Positions 1-5,393 of a stretch of 5,393 nucleotides of DNA are shown here, piece by piece; positions within the stretch are counted from its first letter, which is position 1; every line of letters starts with the position of its first letter. A program made the translations under genes and the position numbers. The notes beneath the pieces are model-generated. The model was not told where the DNA came from, ran no database searches, and saw only the letters and a program-made list of their open reading frames with translations. The DNA comes from Nitrospirota bacterium. Its GTDB lineage: Bacteria > Nitrospirota > Thermodesulfovibrionia > Thermodesulfovibrionales > Magnetobacteriaceae. Location of the stretch: the NCBI GenBank assembly GCA_015233265.1, contig JADFXZ010000156.1:1-5393 (forward strand). Reading direction: 5' to 3'.

Positions 1-1
1 A

Positions 2-517
2 TTTAACGCTGTTGGCATTGGAGAAAAACGCGCTAAGGTGGAAAGGGAAATCCTCTCCGGAAATGTGCGGCTTGCCATGAGCCATGTCGTGCCAGATCTT
101 GTGCAGAAGGTACTCAAAGGGCAAGACCCGCTTCACATTCTTGGCAAGGGAAATCAGGTGCGGCACTACACATACGCCGGTGACCTTGTGCGCGGCATCC
201 GCCTCTGTATTGAAAGCCAAAAGGCTGTTGGTGAGGATTTTAATATCTCAACCGGCCGCTCCACGACCGTTTTAGAGCTTGCCGAGATGATCTGGAATAA
301 AGTCAACACCGGTAAGCCGTTTAAATACATATGCGACGACCCGTTTAAGTATGACGTCCAAAAACGGGTGCCAAATGTCGATAAGGCCAAGCGTGTCTTA
401 GGATTTGAGGCCGCGACCTCGCTTGATGCCGCACTCGATGAGGTAATCCCGTGGATTAAGACACAGATAGAGATAGGCATCTTTTGTAAAATTATCAAGC
501 TATCCCCCTTGCTATAA
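2..517 (+). CDS. NAD-dependent sugar-nucleotide epimerase/dehydratase (extended SDR), 5'-partial
   Basis: This is the C-terminal half of an extended short-chain dehydrogenase/reductase that modifies nucleotide sugars such as UDP-glucose/galactose derivatives. The frame is open to the left edge, and the codons before the GTG at 38 read FNAVGIGE, matching the family's FN.YGPG element. The GTG is therefore internal and the true start lies outside the window. About 171 residues are visible of the usual 310-330. Family landmarks in order are SHVVPDLVQKVL (substrate-loop helix), the VRHYTYAGDLVRGI strand-helix, FNISTGRSTTVLELAEMI, and KRVPNVDKAKRVLGFEA followed by TSLDAALDEVIPWI near the end. The Rossmann NAD motif and the catalytic Tyr-Lys pair would be upstream and cannot be checked. 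Homology seems to stop near QIEIG (about 478). The last dozen residues, IFCKIIKLSPLL, look like the displaced start of the following glycosyltransferase. Exact substrate is unknown. The family call is secure; 4-epimerase versus dehydratase is not resolved. Confidence 0.85.
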   Translation, partial: FNAVGIGEKRAKVEREILSGNVRLAMSHVVPDLVQKVLKGQDPLHILGKGNQVRHYTYAGDLVRGIRLCIESQKAVGEDFNISTGRSTTVLELAEMIWNKVNTGKPFKYICDDPFKYDVQKRVPNVDKAKRVLGFEAATSLDAALDEVIPWIKTQIEIGIFCKIIKLSPLL

Positions 518-582
518 TCATCCCCGTATATAATGAAGGGCAAAACATCGGCACTGTCCTATCTTCCATACACGACAATGTC
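488..582 (+). other. Out-of-frame N-terminal coding segment of the glycosyltransferase (apparent frameshift)
   Basis: The glycosyltransferase frame between the TAA at 487-489 and the TTG at 583 encodes PLAIIIPVYNEGQNIGTV, the canonical GT2 N-terminus, but has no standard start codon. The epimerase frame over the same bases reads KIIKLSP before running to its TAA at 515-517. The two frames meet at a run of five C residues (504-508). One extra C would join them as KIIKLSPLAIIIPVYNEG, a natural-looking GT2 start. I infer a -1 frame disruption here, from a sequencing or assembly error, a mutation, or ribosomal slippage. The sequence alone does not say which. Confidence 0.75.
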
Positions 583-1209
583 TTGACCCCGCATAGAATT
601 TATCTTGTATATGACTTTGACGAGGATGATACCATCCCTGTGGCAAGACAGTTTATCGAGCGTGGTCATCCGGTGACATTCCTGAAAAACCCGCAACGCG
701 GTGTCGTCAGCGCTATCAAAACCGGCCTGAAGACCGCCGAGGGGGAGAGCCTTCTAGTGACAATGGCAGACATGTCTGACGACTATGCCGATGTGGACAA
801 GATGTATAAGCTGTTAACTGAGGGATATGACATCGTGTGCGGTTCAAGATATGTCAGTGGAGGCAGACAGGTAGGCGGCCCGTTTGTAAAGAAAAATCTG
901 TCCAGGGCAGCCGGTCTGTCGTTAAAGATTATCGCCGGATTACCTACGCATGACGCAACAAACAGCTATAAATTATACAGAAGAAAGGTCATCGAATTAT
1001 TTGAAATCGAAAGCGACGGCGGCTTTGAAATCGGCCTTGAGCTGGTGGTAAAGGCTCACATTGCCGGACTGCGCATTGCCGAAATCCCAACTATCTGGCA
1101 TGACAGGGCACAGGGGCAGTCACGCTTCAAACTCATAAAATGGTCACCCAAGTATCTGAAATGGTACATGCACGCGTTAAAAAATGCCATACTCCCGGCT
1201 GATAAATGA
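583..1209 (+). CDS. Dolichyl-phosphate-mannose-synthase-like family 2 glycosyltransferase, N-terminus displaced
   Basis: This is a GT2-family (GT-A fold) glycosyltransferase close to dolichol/polyprenyl-phosphate mannose synthase. Such enzymes move a sugar from a nucleotide donor to a lipid phosphate or other acceptor at the inner face of the membrane. From the TTG at 583 the 208 residues show IYLVYDFDEDDTIPVA (6-21), the metal/donor-binding MADMSDD (61-67), IVCGSRYVSGG (84-94), PTHDATNSYKLY (121-132), ESDGGFEIGLE (143-153) and the basic RFKLIKW (181-187). There is no C-terminal membrane segment. This start cannot be the natural N-terminus: the same frame upstream, back to a TAA at 487-489, encodes AIIIPVYNEGQNIGTV, the first strand and donor-binding loop of the fold. 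Including it gives about 239 residues, normal for the soluble single-domain type. No ATG, GTG or TTG occurs in frame between 490 and 582. The gene overlaps the next one by four bases. Fold and family are certain; donor and acceptor are not. Confidence 0.87.
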   Translation: MTPHRIYLVYDFDEDDTIPVARQFIERGHPVTFLKNPQRGVVSAIKTGLKTAEGESLLVTMADMSDDYADVDKMYKLLTEGYDIVCGSRYVSGGRQVGGPFVKKNLSRAAGLSLKIIAGLPTHDATNSYKLYRRKVIELFEIESDGGFEIGLELVVKAHIAGLRIAEIPTIWHDRAQGQSRFKLIKWSPKYLKWYMHALKNAILPADK

Positions 1210-1712
1210 TAGCCGGACACGGCCCATGCAGTTATGTCTTTCAGAGGCTGCTTAAACTTAGGCCAACGAACATTGTTTTTCTATTTGCAGCCTCATATCT
1301 GCCAGATTTTTTTGATAAAACCATCGCGTTAGTGTTTCACATGACAGGGCGGGGCTATTTCCACTCTCTGACCGTAATGTTCTCGCTGTATGCGCTTACA
1401 TATATAGCCGCGTCGAAATTTCGGCCAGATTACAGGGAATTCGTACATCTGGGCGCGATATATTATGCCTTACATCTTATATTCGATTTTCCGGATCTGA
1501 AGATAATATTTTGGCCATATCTCGGCCCAATACAGCGCACCGGTCATTTTGCGCCGCTTGAGCATTTGAATAACTACTACATACTGTGGCAGCACCCGGG
1601 TATGTTGTCTGCGGAAATTATGTTTATTACTATTTTTATAATTTTAAAAATGAAGGACTCAAAGCCCGCTAAGCGGATTTTCAACGAAACAATTTGTGAC
1701 GAAACAGATTGA
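1206..1712 (+). CDS. YdjM-like (DUF457) membrane-bound putative metal-dependent hydrolase
   Basis: This 168-residue protein resembles the YdjM/DUF457 family, inner-membrane proteins with conserved His and Asp residues that are annotated as metal-dependent hydrolases; the true substrate is unknown. Visible family features are GHGPCSY near the N-terminus (4-10, His5), YLPDFFDK (31-38, Asp34 and Asp37), GRGYFHSL (48-55, His53), ALHLIFDFPD (88-97, His90, Asp94) and FWPYLG (102-107). These fall between or at the edges of hydrophobic stretches at about 20-46, 54-70, 80-95 and 132-148. The C-terminus after 149 is polar and basic. The start ATG shares ATGA with the stop of the glycosyltransferase, which fixes the start and implies translational coupling. 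The pairing suggests a role on lipid-linked or surface sugars, but that is inference from position only. Length is typical for the family. Confidence 0.72.
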   Translation: MIAGHGPCSYVFQRLLKLRPTNIVFLFAASYLPDFFDKTIALVFHMTGRGYFHSLTVMFSLYALTYIAASKFRPDYREFVHLGAIYYALHLIFDFPDLKIIFWPYLGPIQRTGHFAPLEHLNNYYILWQHPGMLSAEIMFITIFIILKMKDSKPAKRIFNETICDETD

Positions 1713-1738
1713 CAACGTTCGATCAATCCTGATAGACT
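1709..1738 (+). promoter_or_regulatory. Possible sigma-70 type promoter for the CopD-like gene
   Basis: A perfect TTGACA (1709-1714) overlaps the TGA stop of the preceding gene. Eighteen bases further on, TAGACT (1733-1738) matches the -10 consensus at four of six positions. An alternative -10, GATAGA (1731-1736), has 16-base spacing and three matches. The location, about 85 bases before the next start codon, is sensible. The -10 is weak, so this is a candidate only. Confidence 0.35.
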
Positions 1739-1764
1739 TTTACCGGGTGTCCGATTTATTCTCT

Positions 1765-1780
1765 TACGGCGCCAACCGTA
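1765..1780. promoter_or_regulatory. Short inverted repeat in the leader of the CopD-like gene
   Basis: TACGG (1765-1769) and CCGTA (1776-1780) are perfect complements around a six-base loop, with the palindrome GGCGCC overlapping the left arm. No T-run follows, so it does not look like an intrinsic terminator. Just after it, the heptamer TCTGACA occurs twice 14 bases apart (1781-1787 and 1795-1801). These could form an operator or leader structure, but elements this short arise by chance. Confidence 0.2.
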
Positions 1781-1811
1781 TCTGACACACCATCTCTGAC
1801 AACAAGAGGGG

Positions 1812-1817
1812 GGAGGT
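1812..1817 (+). promoter_or_regulatory. Strong Shine-Dalgarno site of the CopD-like gene
   Basis: GGAGGT, within a longer G-rich stretch (about 1808-1817), lies five bases before the ATG at 1823. It is the clearest ribosome binding site in the window. It fixes the start of the membrane protein and suggests efficient independent translation. Confidence 0.8.
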
Positions 1818-1822
1818 AATAT

Positions 1823-2293
1823 ATGTTGGTCCCGGCACTTATTGCAATACATGTCGTAGCTATAGTGGTGTGGATAGGCGGGGTAGTATTTGTAACTACC
1901 GTGGTGTTTCCTGTGATTATGACAATGGAAGACTCCATGGAAAAGGTCATCTTCTTTCAGGGTACGGAGCGGCGGTTTGCCAATATTGCAAAGGGCAGCG
2001 TTGTTGTTGCCGGTGTCACGGGCGTAACCCTCTTACAGCTTGAGCATCGCTGGAGTGTGTTGTTTTCATGGGCAGGGATTGGGCCAACGGCAATGCTTAT
2101 CGTATGGACAATGTTTGTGTTTTTGCTGCTGTTTGAATCCGCAATATTTAAAATCCTGTTTGGCGGGTCTGCCCAGCACGATTCAAAGGCGATATTCCGT
2201 AAACTCTCCGCGGCTCATTGGGTTGTAATGCTCATCAGCCTGATGGTGATTGCCCTGGGGGTTTATACCAACCATATCTGGCTGACGAAGTGA
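1823..2293 (+). CDS. CopD-like four-helix inner-membrane protein
   Basis: This is a 156-residue, strongly hydrophobic protein with four predicted membrane helices at about 4-30, 56-72, 86-112 and 132-150. The first helix carries AIHVVAIVVWIGGVVFV followed by a Pro at 30, the H-x(6)-W-x-GG pattern seen in CopD-type and related small membrane proteins. RRFANIAKG (50-58) and a His-Trp at the start of helix four (AHWVVM, 131-136) also fit that group. Histidines at 10 and 132 could bind metal or heme, by analogy with CopD and HemJ-like proteins; this is not shown by the sequence. There is no CopC or other copper gene nearby, so a copper role should not be assumed. The start is fixed by a strong ribosome binding site. 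The gene converges on gspM with only 12 bases between the stops and may have its own promoter. Family-level call only. Confidence 0.65.
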   Translation: MLVPALIAIHVVAIVVWIGGVVFVTTVVFPVIMTMEDSMEKVIFFQGTERRFANIAKGSVVVAGVTGVTLLQLEHRWSVLFSWAGIGPTAMLIVWTMFVFLLLFESAIFKILFGGSAQHDSKAIFRKLSAAHWVVMLISLMVIALGVYTNHIWLTK

Positions 2294-2305
2294 CAAGAGG
2301 CGTTA

Positions 2306-2866
2306 CTACTGCTGCTTCATAATGGCGTATATCTCCATATTGACGGCTATTTCAACCGGATTCATGAAGTTTACCGCCCTTGCGTCGAGCTTTCTGATAA
2401 AAAAGAATGGCTTTTTTGTCTCGATATCGTAAATAGTCTCGTTTAATACGGAGATAGACGGCAGATTTGTGTCAAGCTCAATGGAAATCAGCTGAAAAGG
2501 GGGCTTATTTTCCGCCTGTTTTACGTTCATTCTCATGATACTGCCGCCGTGAGATGTGATGATTGGCTGGATGATCTTCTGTAGGTCAGCCGCGGCAAGG
2601 GCAGAAGTCTTTGCCTCTATTGTGATGGCCTTGATCTGGTCTTCCCTGTCTTTATTGGATTTTACGCCTTTTTCTATCTCGTCTTTTTGGGATATGACGG
2701 TCTTATATTTCATGAGTGTCTTGACGCGCATTTCCTTGTTTTGTTCAAGGTCGTCTTTTGTCTCTTGCAGTCCTTTGTAAAAGTAATCATAGGCAAGCAA
2801 AAACAAAAGTACCCCCACGATTGACAGCATGAGTTTCATCTTCTTTTCTTTTATGACGTCAGGCAT
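2306..2866 (-). CDS. gspM: Type II secretion system protein M, PilO-like (GspM subtype b)
   Basis: This 186-residue bitopic membrane protein belongs to the T2SS inner-membrane platform, where GspM pairs with GspL and helps link the pseudopilus to the cytoplasmic ATPase. It has a short basic cytoplasmic tail (IKEKKMK, 5-11), one membrane helix at about 12-29, and a charged, coiled-coil-prone stretch at about 32-80. A periplasmic domain of roughly 100 residues follows, in which the pattern ADLQKIIQPIITSHGG (92-107) and the KKPFFFIRKLDAR strand (150-162) fits the ferredoxin-like fold of GspM/PilO proteins. Sequence identity in this family is low; the assignment rests on this layout plus its place directly after gspL. 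Its ATG overlaps the gspL stop by one base (TAATG), so it is probably translated by coupling. It is the last gene of the operon and ends 12 bases from a convergent gene. Confidence 0.75.
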   Translation of the reverse strand: MPDVIKEKKMKLMLSIVGVLLFLLAYDYFYKGLQETKDDLEQNKEMRVKTLMKYKTVISQKDEIEKGVKSNKDREDQIKAITIEAKTSALAAADLQKIIQPIITSHGGSIMRMNVKQAENKPPFQLISIELDTNLPSISVLNETIYDIETKKPFFFIRKLDARAVNFMNPVEIAVNMEIYAIMKQQ

Positions 2867-4296
2867 TATTTTAGGGCCGCCTTTATCTGGAAACGCTCCT
2901 TGCCCATTCTCGCATCCTTGAATGTAGTAGAGGTGGTGCCCACGTCTTTGAAAAATTTCGAATTCTCCAGTGTCCCTATCAGTGCGGAGGCATTTACGGC
3001 ATAACCTTCAAGGTTGACATCTTTCTCTGTGGTTATAATCCTGGCCAGCCACGTGTCCTGAGGAAGCGTTACGGTGAGCTCCCTTAACAGCTCCAGCACT
3101 AGTACCCTTTTAGACATCATCGAATTTAACACGGCAAGGTCGCCGTCTATCTTCTTCGTATCTTTTTGCAGGGCGGTAAGCCTCTCATAGTCCGGCCTCA
3201 GGGCCTTTATCTGTTTATCGATATCCGCAACGGCCTTCTGGTCGTTCCATACCGGGATATACAGTGAAAGTGTAAACAGGACTATAATTATGATTGAAAG
3301 AATAATGGTAAGGGCAATCGGCAGTGATTTTCTTTGTACTTCACCCATAGAAAGCAAGTTTACGCCCTTAGTTGTCCTCTTGCAGTCTGTTAAGACCGCG
3401 GCTGCCGCCGTTAAGTATTCGGCCCCTGCTGTATCGTAGAAAGCAGGAAGGAGTCCTCTGAAATCCTGGCAGGCAAGGGCGTCCTTTAACTCATTGAGGG
3501 TGTTCGACTCTGGGCCGCAAACAACAACAGACGTCTCTGGGCCTCGAATTCCTTCAACTGCCGCAATTATATCGCCAGTGCCGCCTTTTACCGTATGTAC
3601 CGCTGTAGTGACTCCGCGCTCTGAGCGCACCAGGTCTGCTTGAGTGCCCCTGAGATTAATCAGCACTATATCGTCGGAGAGCGCTGGCACCTGCCCTAAC
3701 ATGCCCACTAAGGAAGCTGGAGACAGCGCCATCGAAGTGACCTTAAAACCTCCTTCGGCAAGTGCCCGAAGATACGGCTGCACCATCTGCCTTTTAACCG
3801 CATAGAGCACTATGTGCAGCTTATCGTCTTCCCGTTTGATTATCTCAAAATCATAGTAGACATCGGCGTTGGAAAAAGGTGTTAAATCCGGTATCTGAAA
3901 GGCAATCGCCGCCGAGATGTTATCGAGGGCTGCAGCGGGAAACTCTGTCTTTTTAATCACACACCAGTCCTTTGGCACGTTTAAGATTACCTTGAGGGTT
4001 GGAGTCCCTTCCTCTATCAGACTAAGGAATGAGACTAGCTCATCCGGCTGCGGGTACGTGTCGCCGAATATATTCCTGTTGATAACCTTAAACCCCGAAG
4101 AGGATGTCTTTATCACACAGGCGCAGGCGGCACCCTTGTCGAGCACAATGGACAGATACCTCTGAGAATGAAACAGGCTCTCACAGGGGCAATAAAAACA
4201 CAGTCGCTTTGCCGCCGCTAAAGACACGGCAACGGCATTGCCCTTCATAGAAACAGCCCGAAGAAGATTCCCCGCATATGAAGTAAGCCCTGCCAT
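2866..4296 (-). CDS. gspL: Type II secretion system protein L (GspL; PilM-like plus PilN-like)
   Basis: GspL recruits the secretion ATPase GspE to the inner membrane and pairs with GspM in the periplasm. The 476 residues split as a cytoplasmic actin-like (PilM-type) domain at about 47-315, one membrane helix at about 325-347, a coiled-coil-prone linker at 352-395, and a PilN/GspL-type periplasmic domain to the end. The clearest signature is LELLRELTVTLPQDTWLARI (401-420), near-diagnostic for GspL/PilN; AFQIPDLTPFSNADVYYDFEI (132-152) fits the PilM-like part. The nucleotide-binding loops look degenerate (DKGAACACVIK at 53-63, INLRGTQADLV at 213-223), as is usual for GspL, so ATPase activity is unlikely. 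An extra N-terminal stretch of about 46 residues holds a cysteine cluster (Cys33, Cys36, Cys38). The start ATG is supported by TAATATG spacing to gspK. No good Shine-Dalgarno precedes it; coupling from gspK is likely. Confidence 0.87.
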   Translation of the reverse strand: MAGLTSYAGNLLRAVSMKGNAVAVSLAAAKRLCFYCPCESLFHSQRYLSIVLDKGAACACVIKTSSSGFKVINRNIFGDTYPQPDELVSFLSLIEEGTPTLKVILNVPKDWCVIKKTEFPAAALDNISAAIAFQIPDLTPFSNADVYYDFEIIKREDDKLHIVLYAVKRQMVQPYLRALAEGGFKVTSMALSPASLVGMLGQVPALSDDIVLINLRGTQADLVRSERGVTTAVHTVKGGTGDIIAAVEGIRGPETSVVVCGPESNTLNELKDALACQDFRGLLPAFYDTAGAEYLTAAAAVLTDCKRTTKGVNLLSMGEVQRKSLPIALTIILSIIIIVLFTLSLYIPVWNDQKAVADIDKQIKALRPDYERLTALQKDTKKIDGDLAVLNSMMSKRVLVLELLRELTVTLPQDTWLARIITTEKDVNLEGYAVNASALIGTLENSKFFKDVGTTSTTFKDARMGKERFQIKAALK

Positions 4297-4297
4297 A

Positions 4298-5308
4298 TTA
4301 TTTTATCTTTTTAATTACCTCTTTTTTTGATTTGCCGCCTTCTTTTTTTATCGCGTCAAAATCATAAGTCTCAGGAGTCTTATAATAATAGCACTTAAAG
4401 TCACTGCTTGTGACCCCTGCGACTGTCTTTATCCCCGCGGCCGCGTTTGATTTATTCAAGATGCCCACTGATTCGATAGTATATACGTCCCCTTCGTTTA
4501 AATCAATATAATTCATTGCGTTCTGATACGCCCCCGGCATTATCGCCTTGACCTCGTCTGTGGTCTTGAACGCGTTTTGACTCCTGTACTCTATAATGGC
4601 CTTAGCATATTCCTCCCCCATGCCTGGCAGTGCCATTAGCACCTCTAATGGCGCTGTGTTTATATTAATCTTTGCCGATTTGCTAAAGACGGTGATGAAC
4701 TCTCTTAGGCCCTTCTGTGTGTCCGTGCCGTAGTAAATCTCCTGAGTTACACCGCGCACAAACTGGAGTTCGTCAATTGAGTCGAAGTTTCCATTTTTTG
4801 CCTTATACGGGGGATCAAGCGACATATAATAGTCGCTTTCCGCGCCGTGGAGTCGTGTAAGGTCATCCTCGTCCTTCCAGTCCATGATTGAATCTACGAT
4901 GATGTCCTGGGTATCCTGGTCGATGTTGAGCGCCTTTAACAGGCCATGAAGGAGTTTGTCGTCTGCTGTGTTTAAGTCTATCTTTGCCGTCTCAGGCACT
5001 ATGCGCACAATGAACGAACCGCCGCCAAACTCTGTTGCCGTATATGTCCCATCTGCCTGCCATGCCTGCACATCGTCTGGTTTTAATTTCCTGTATTGCA
5101 GCTCGATAATTGCCCTGTTTATCCCCGCCTCGGCAATGAACTGAGCCTTAGTCAAATCCCGCGAGTTTTGGCTGTCGCCAAAGGCAATCCTCGACATATA
5201 CGAAAACGACAGCGACAAGGCCATAAGAATCGACAAAATCCACAGCACCATCATCAGGGCAAAGCCGCGCCTGTTATTAAGCTGATTATTAATTATTATA
5301 TGAGCCAT
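4298..5308 (-). CDS. gspK: Type II secretion system minor pseudopilin K (GspK)
   Basis: GspK sits at the tip of the T2SS pseudopilus with GspI and GspJ. The 336 residues begin with a prepilin leader, NNRRG|FALMMVLWIL, cleaved by prepilin peptidase after Gly15. Met at mature position +5 replaces the usual Glu, a hallmark of GspK. A hydrophobic helix spans about 16-38. FIAEAGINRAIIEL (57-70) is typical of the pseudopilin helix. The large inserted domain includes KIDLNTAD (109-116), the acidic IMDWKDEDD (141-149), GAESDYY (155-161, metal-binding region of the family) and ELQFVRGVTQEIY (180-192). ININTAPLEVLMALPGMGEEYAKAII (about 214-239) forms the second helical repeat. The tail is lysine-rich. 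I chose the ATG at 5308 over the TTG at 5332: it gives the normal short leader and lies one base after the stop of the preceding gene (TAGTATG), the same layout as gspK-gspL. Confidence 0.92.
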   Translation of the reverse strand: MAHIIINNQLNNRRGFALMMVLWILSILMALSLSFSYMSRIAFGDSQNSRDLTKAQFIAEAGINRAIIELQYRKLKPDDVQAWQADGTYTATEFGGGSFIVRIVPETAKIDLNTADDKLLHGLLKALNIDQDTQDIIVDSIMDWKDEDDLTRLHGAESDYYMSLDPPYKAKNGNFDSIDELQFVRGVTQEIYYGTDTQKGLREFITVFSKSAKININTAPLEVLMALPGMGEEYAKAIIEYRSQNAFKTTDEVKAIMPGAYQNAMNYIDLNEGDVYTIESVGILNKSNAAAGIKTVAGVTSSDFKCYYYKTPETYDFDAIKKEGGKSKKEVIKKIK

Positions 5309-5309
5309 A

Positions 5310-5393
5310 CTACTGGAATATCGACGGGTCAAACGGCACCGCCTTCGACGGAGATGTTGAAGATGCTGGTGTCGTTGAAGCTTGTAAGATGTT
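5310..5393 (-). CDS. C-terminal tail of preceding T2SS gene, probably gspJ (partial)
   Basis: An open minus-strand frame enters from the right edge and ends at a TAG (5310-5312) one base before the gspK ATG. The 27 visible residues are rich in Ser, Thr, Pro and Ala and end in VPFDPSIFQ. This tail carries no diagnostic motif. The call as gspJ rests on the usual gspI-J-K order in T2SS operons and on the tight TAGTATG junction. It could be another pseudopilin gene. It is too short for the usual ORF length cut-offs. Confidence 0.55.
   Translation of the reverse strand, partial: NILQASTTPASSTSPSKAVPFDPSIFQ

Noticed and set aside
38..40. GTG at 38 as the epimerase start
   Set aside because: The frame stays open to the window edge and the upstream codons encode the conserved FN-x-x-G element, so the gene is truncated by the window.
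166..543. 125-residue open frame on the minus strand
   Set aside because: It lies opposite the clear epimerase coding sequence, has no recognisable motifs and no ribosome binding site; it is a shadow frame.
1577..1950. Two overlapping minus-strand open frames (91 and 64 residues) across the spacer before the CopD-like gene
   Set aside because: They run antisense to two well-supported genes, have low-complexity or cysteine-rich composition without motifs, and are likely chance frames.
2270..2330. Bidirectional terminator between the convergent stops
   Set aside because: I could find no GC-rich hairpin with a T-run in or near the 12-base gap.
3917..4165. 82-residue plus-strand open frame inside gspL
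   Set aside because: It is antisense to a gene with strong family signatures, and nothing supports translation.
5309..5332. TTG start for gspK at 5332, adding eight residues
   Set aside because: The ATG at 5308 follows the preceding stop by one base, repeats the layout of the next junction, and gives a normal prepilin leader.

Overview
The window looks like part of a Gram-negative bacterial chromosome with close to balanced base composition and densely packed genes. It contains inner-membrane platform and minor pseudopilin genes of a type II secretion system (T2SS), so the host should have an outer membrane. The GspL- and GspM-type proteins here are of the PilN/PilO-like kind rather than the classical enterobacterial kind. 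That form is known from deltaproteobacterial and Nitrospirota-type lineages. This placement is a guess from gene style and was not tested by any search.

Region 1 (1 to about 1712, plus strand) is a sugar/envelope cluster. It begins inside an NAD-dependent sugar-nucleotide epimerase/dehydratase of the extended SDR type, of which only the C-terminal half is present. A dolichyl-phosphate-mannose-synthase-like family 2 glycosyltransferase follows. The recognisable N-terminus of that glycosyltransferase (the IIIPVYNEG strand) lies upstream of its first usable start codon. It is one base out of frame with the epimerase, at a run of five C residues (504-508). A small YdjM-like (DUF457) membrane protein then overlaps the glycosyltransferase by ATGA. 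The three genes look co-transcribed and probably act on activated sugars and lipid-linked or surface glycans.

Region 2 (1713-2293, plus strand) is a 110-base spacer followed by a gene for a four-helix CopD-like membrane protein. A very strong ribosome binding site precedes it. A possible promoter whose -35 box lies on the stop codon of the previous gene may drive it independently.

Region 3 (2306-5393, minus strand) is a T2SS operon read right to left: the tail of a probable gspJ, then gspK, gspL and gspM. The three junctions are TAGTATG, TAATATG and TAATG, indicating translational coupling and a fixed ratio of subunits. GspK caps the pseudopilus tip, and GspL and GspM form the inner-membrane platform that links the cytoplasmic ATPase to the pseudopilus. 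The operon ends 12 bases from the convergent CopD-like gene, so no gspN, gspC or gspD follows here.

No RNA gene, CRISPR array, insertion sequence or long repeat was seen. The most unusual point is the epimerase/glycosyltransferase junction. It could be a sequencing error in a homopolymer, a real frameshift mutation, or a fusion gene read through by -1 slippage.
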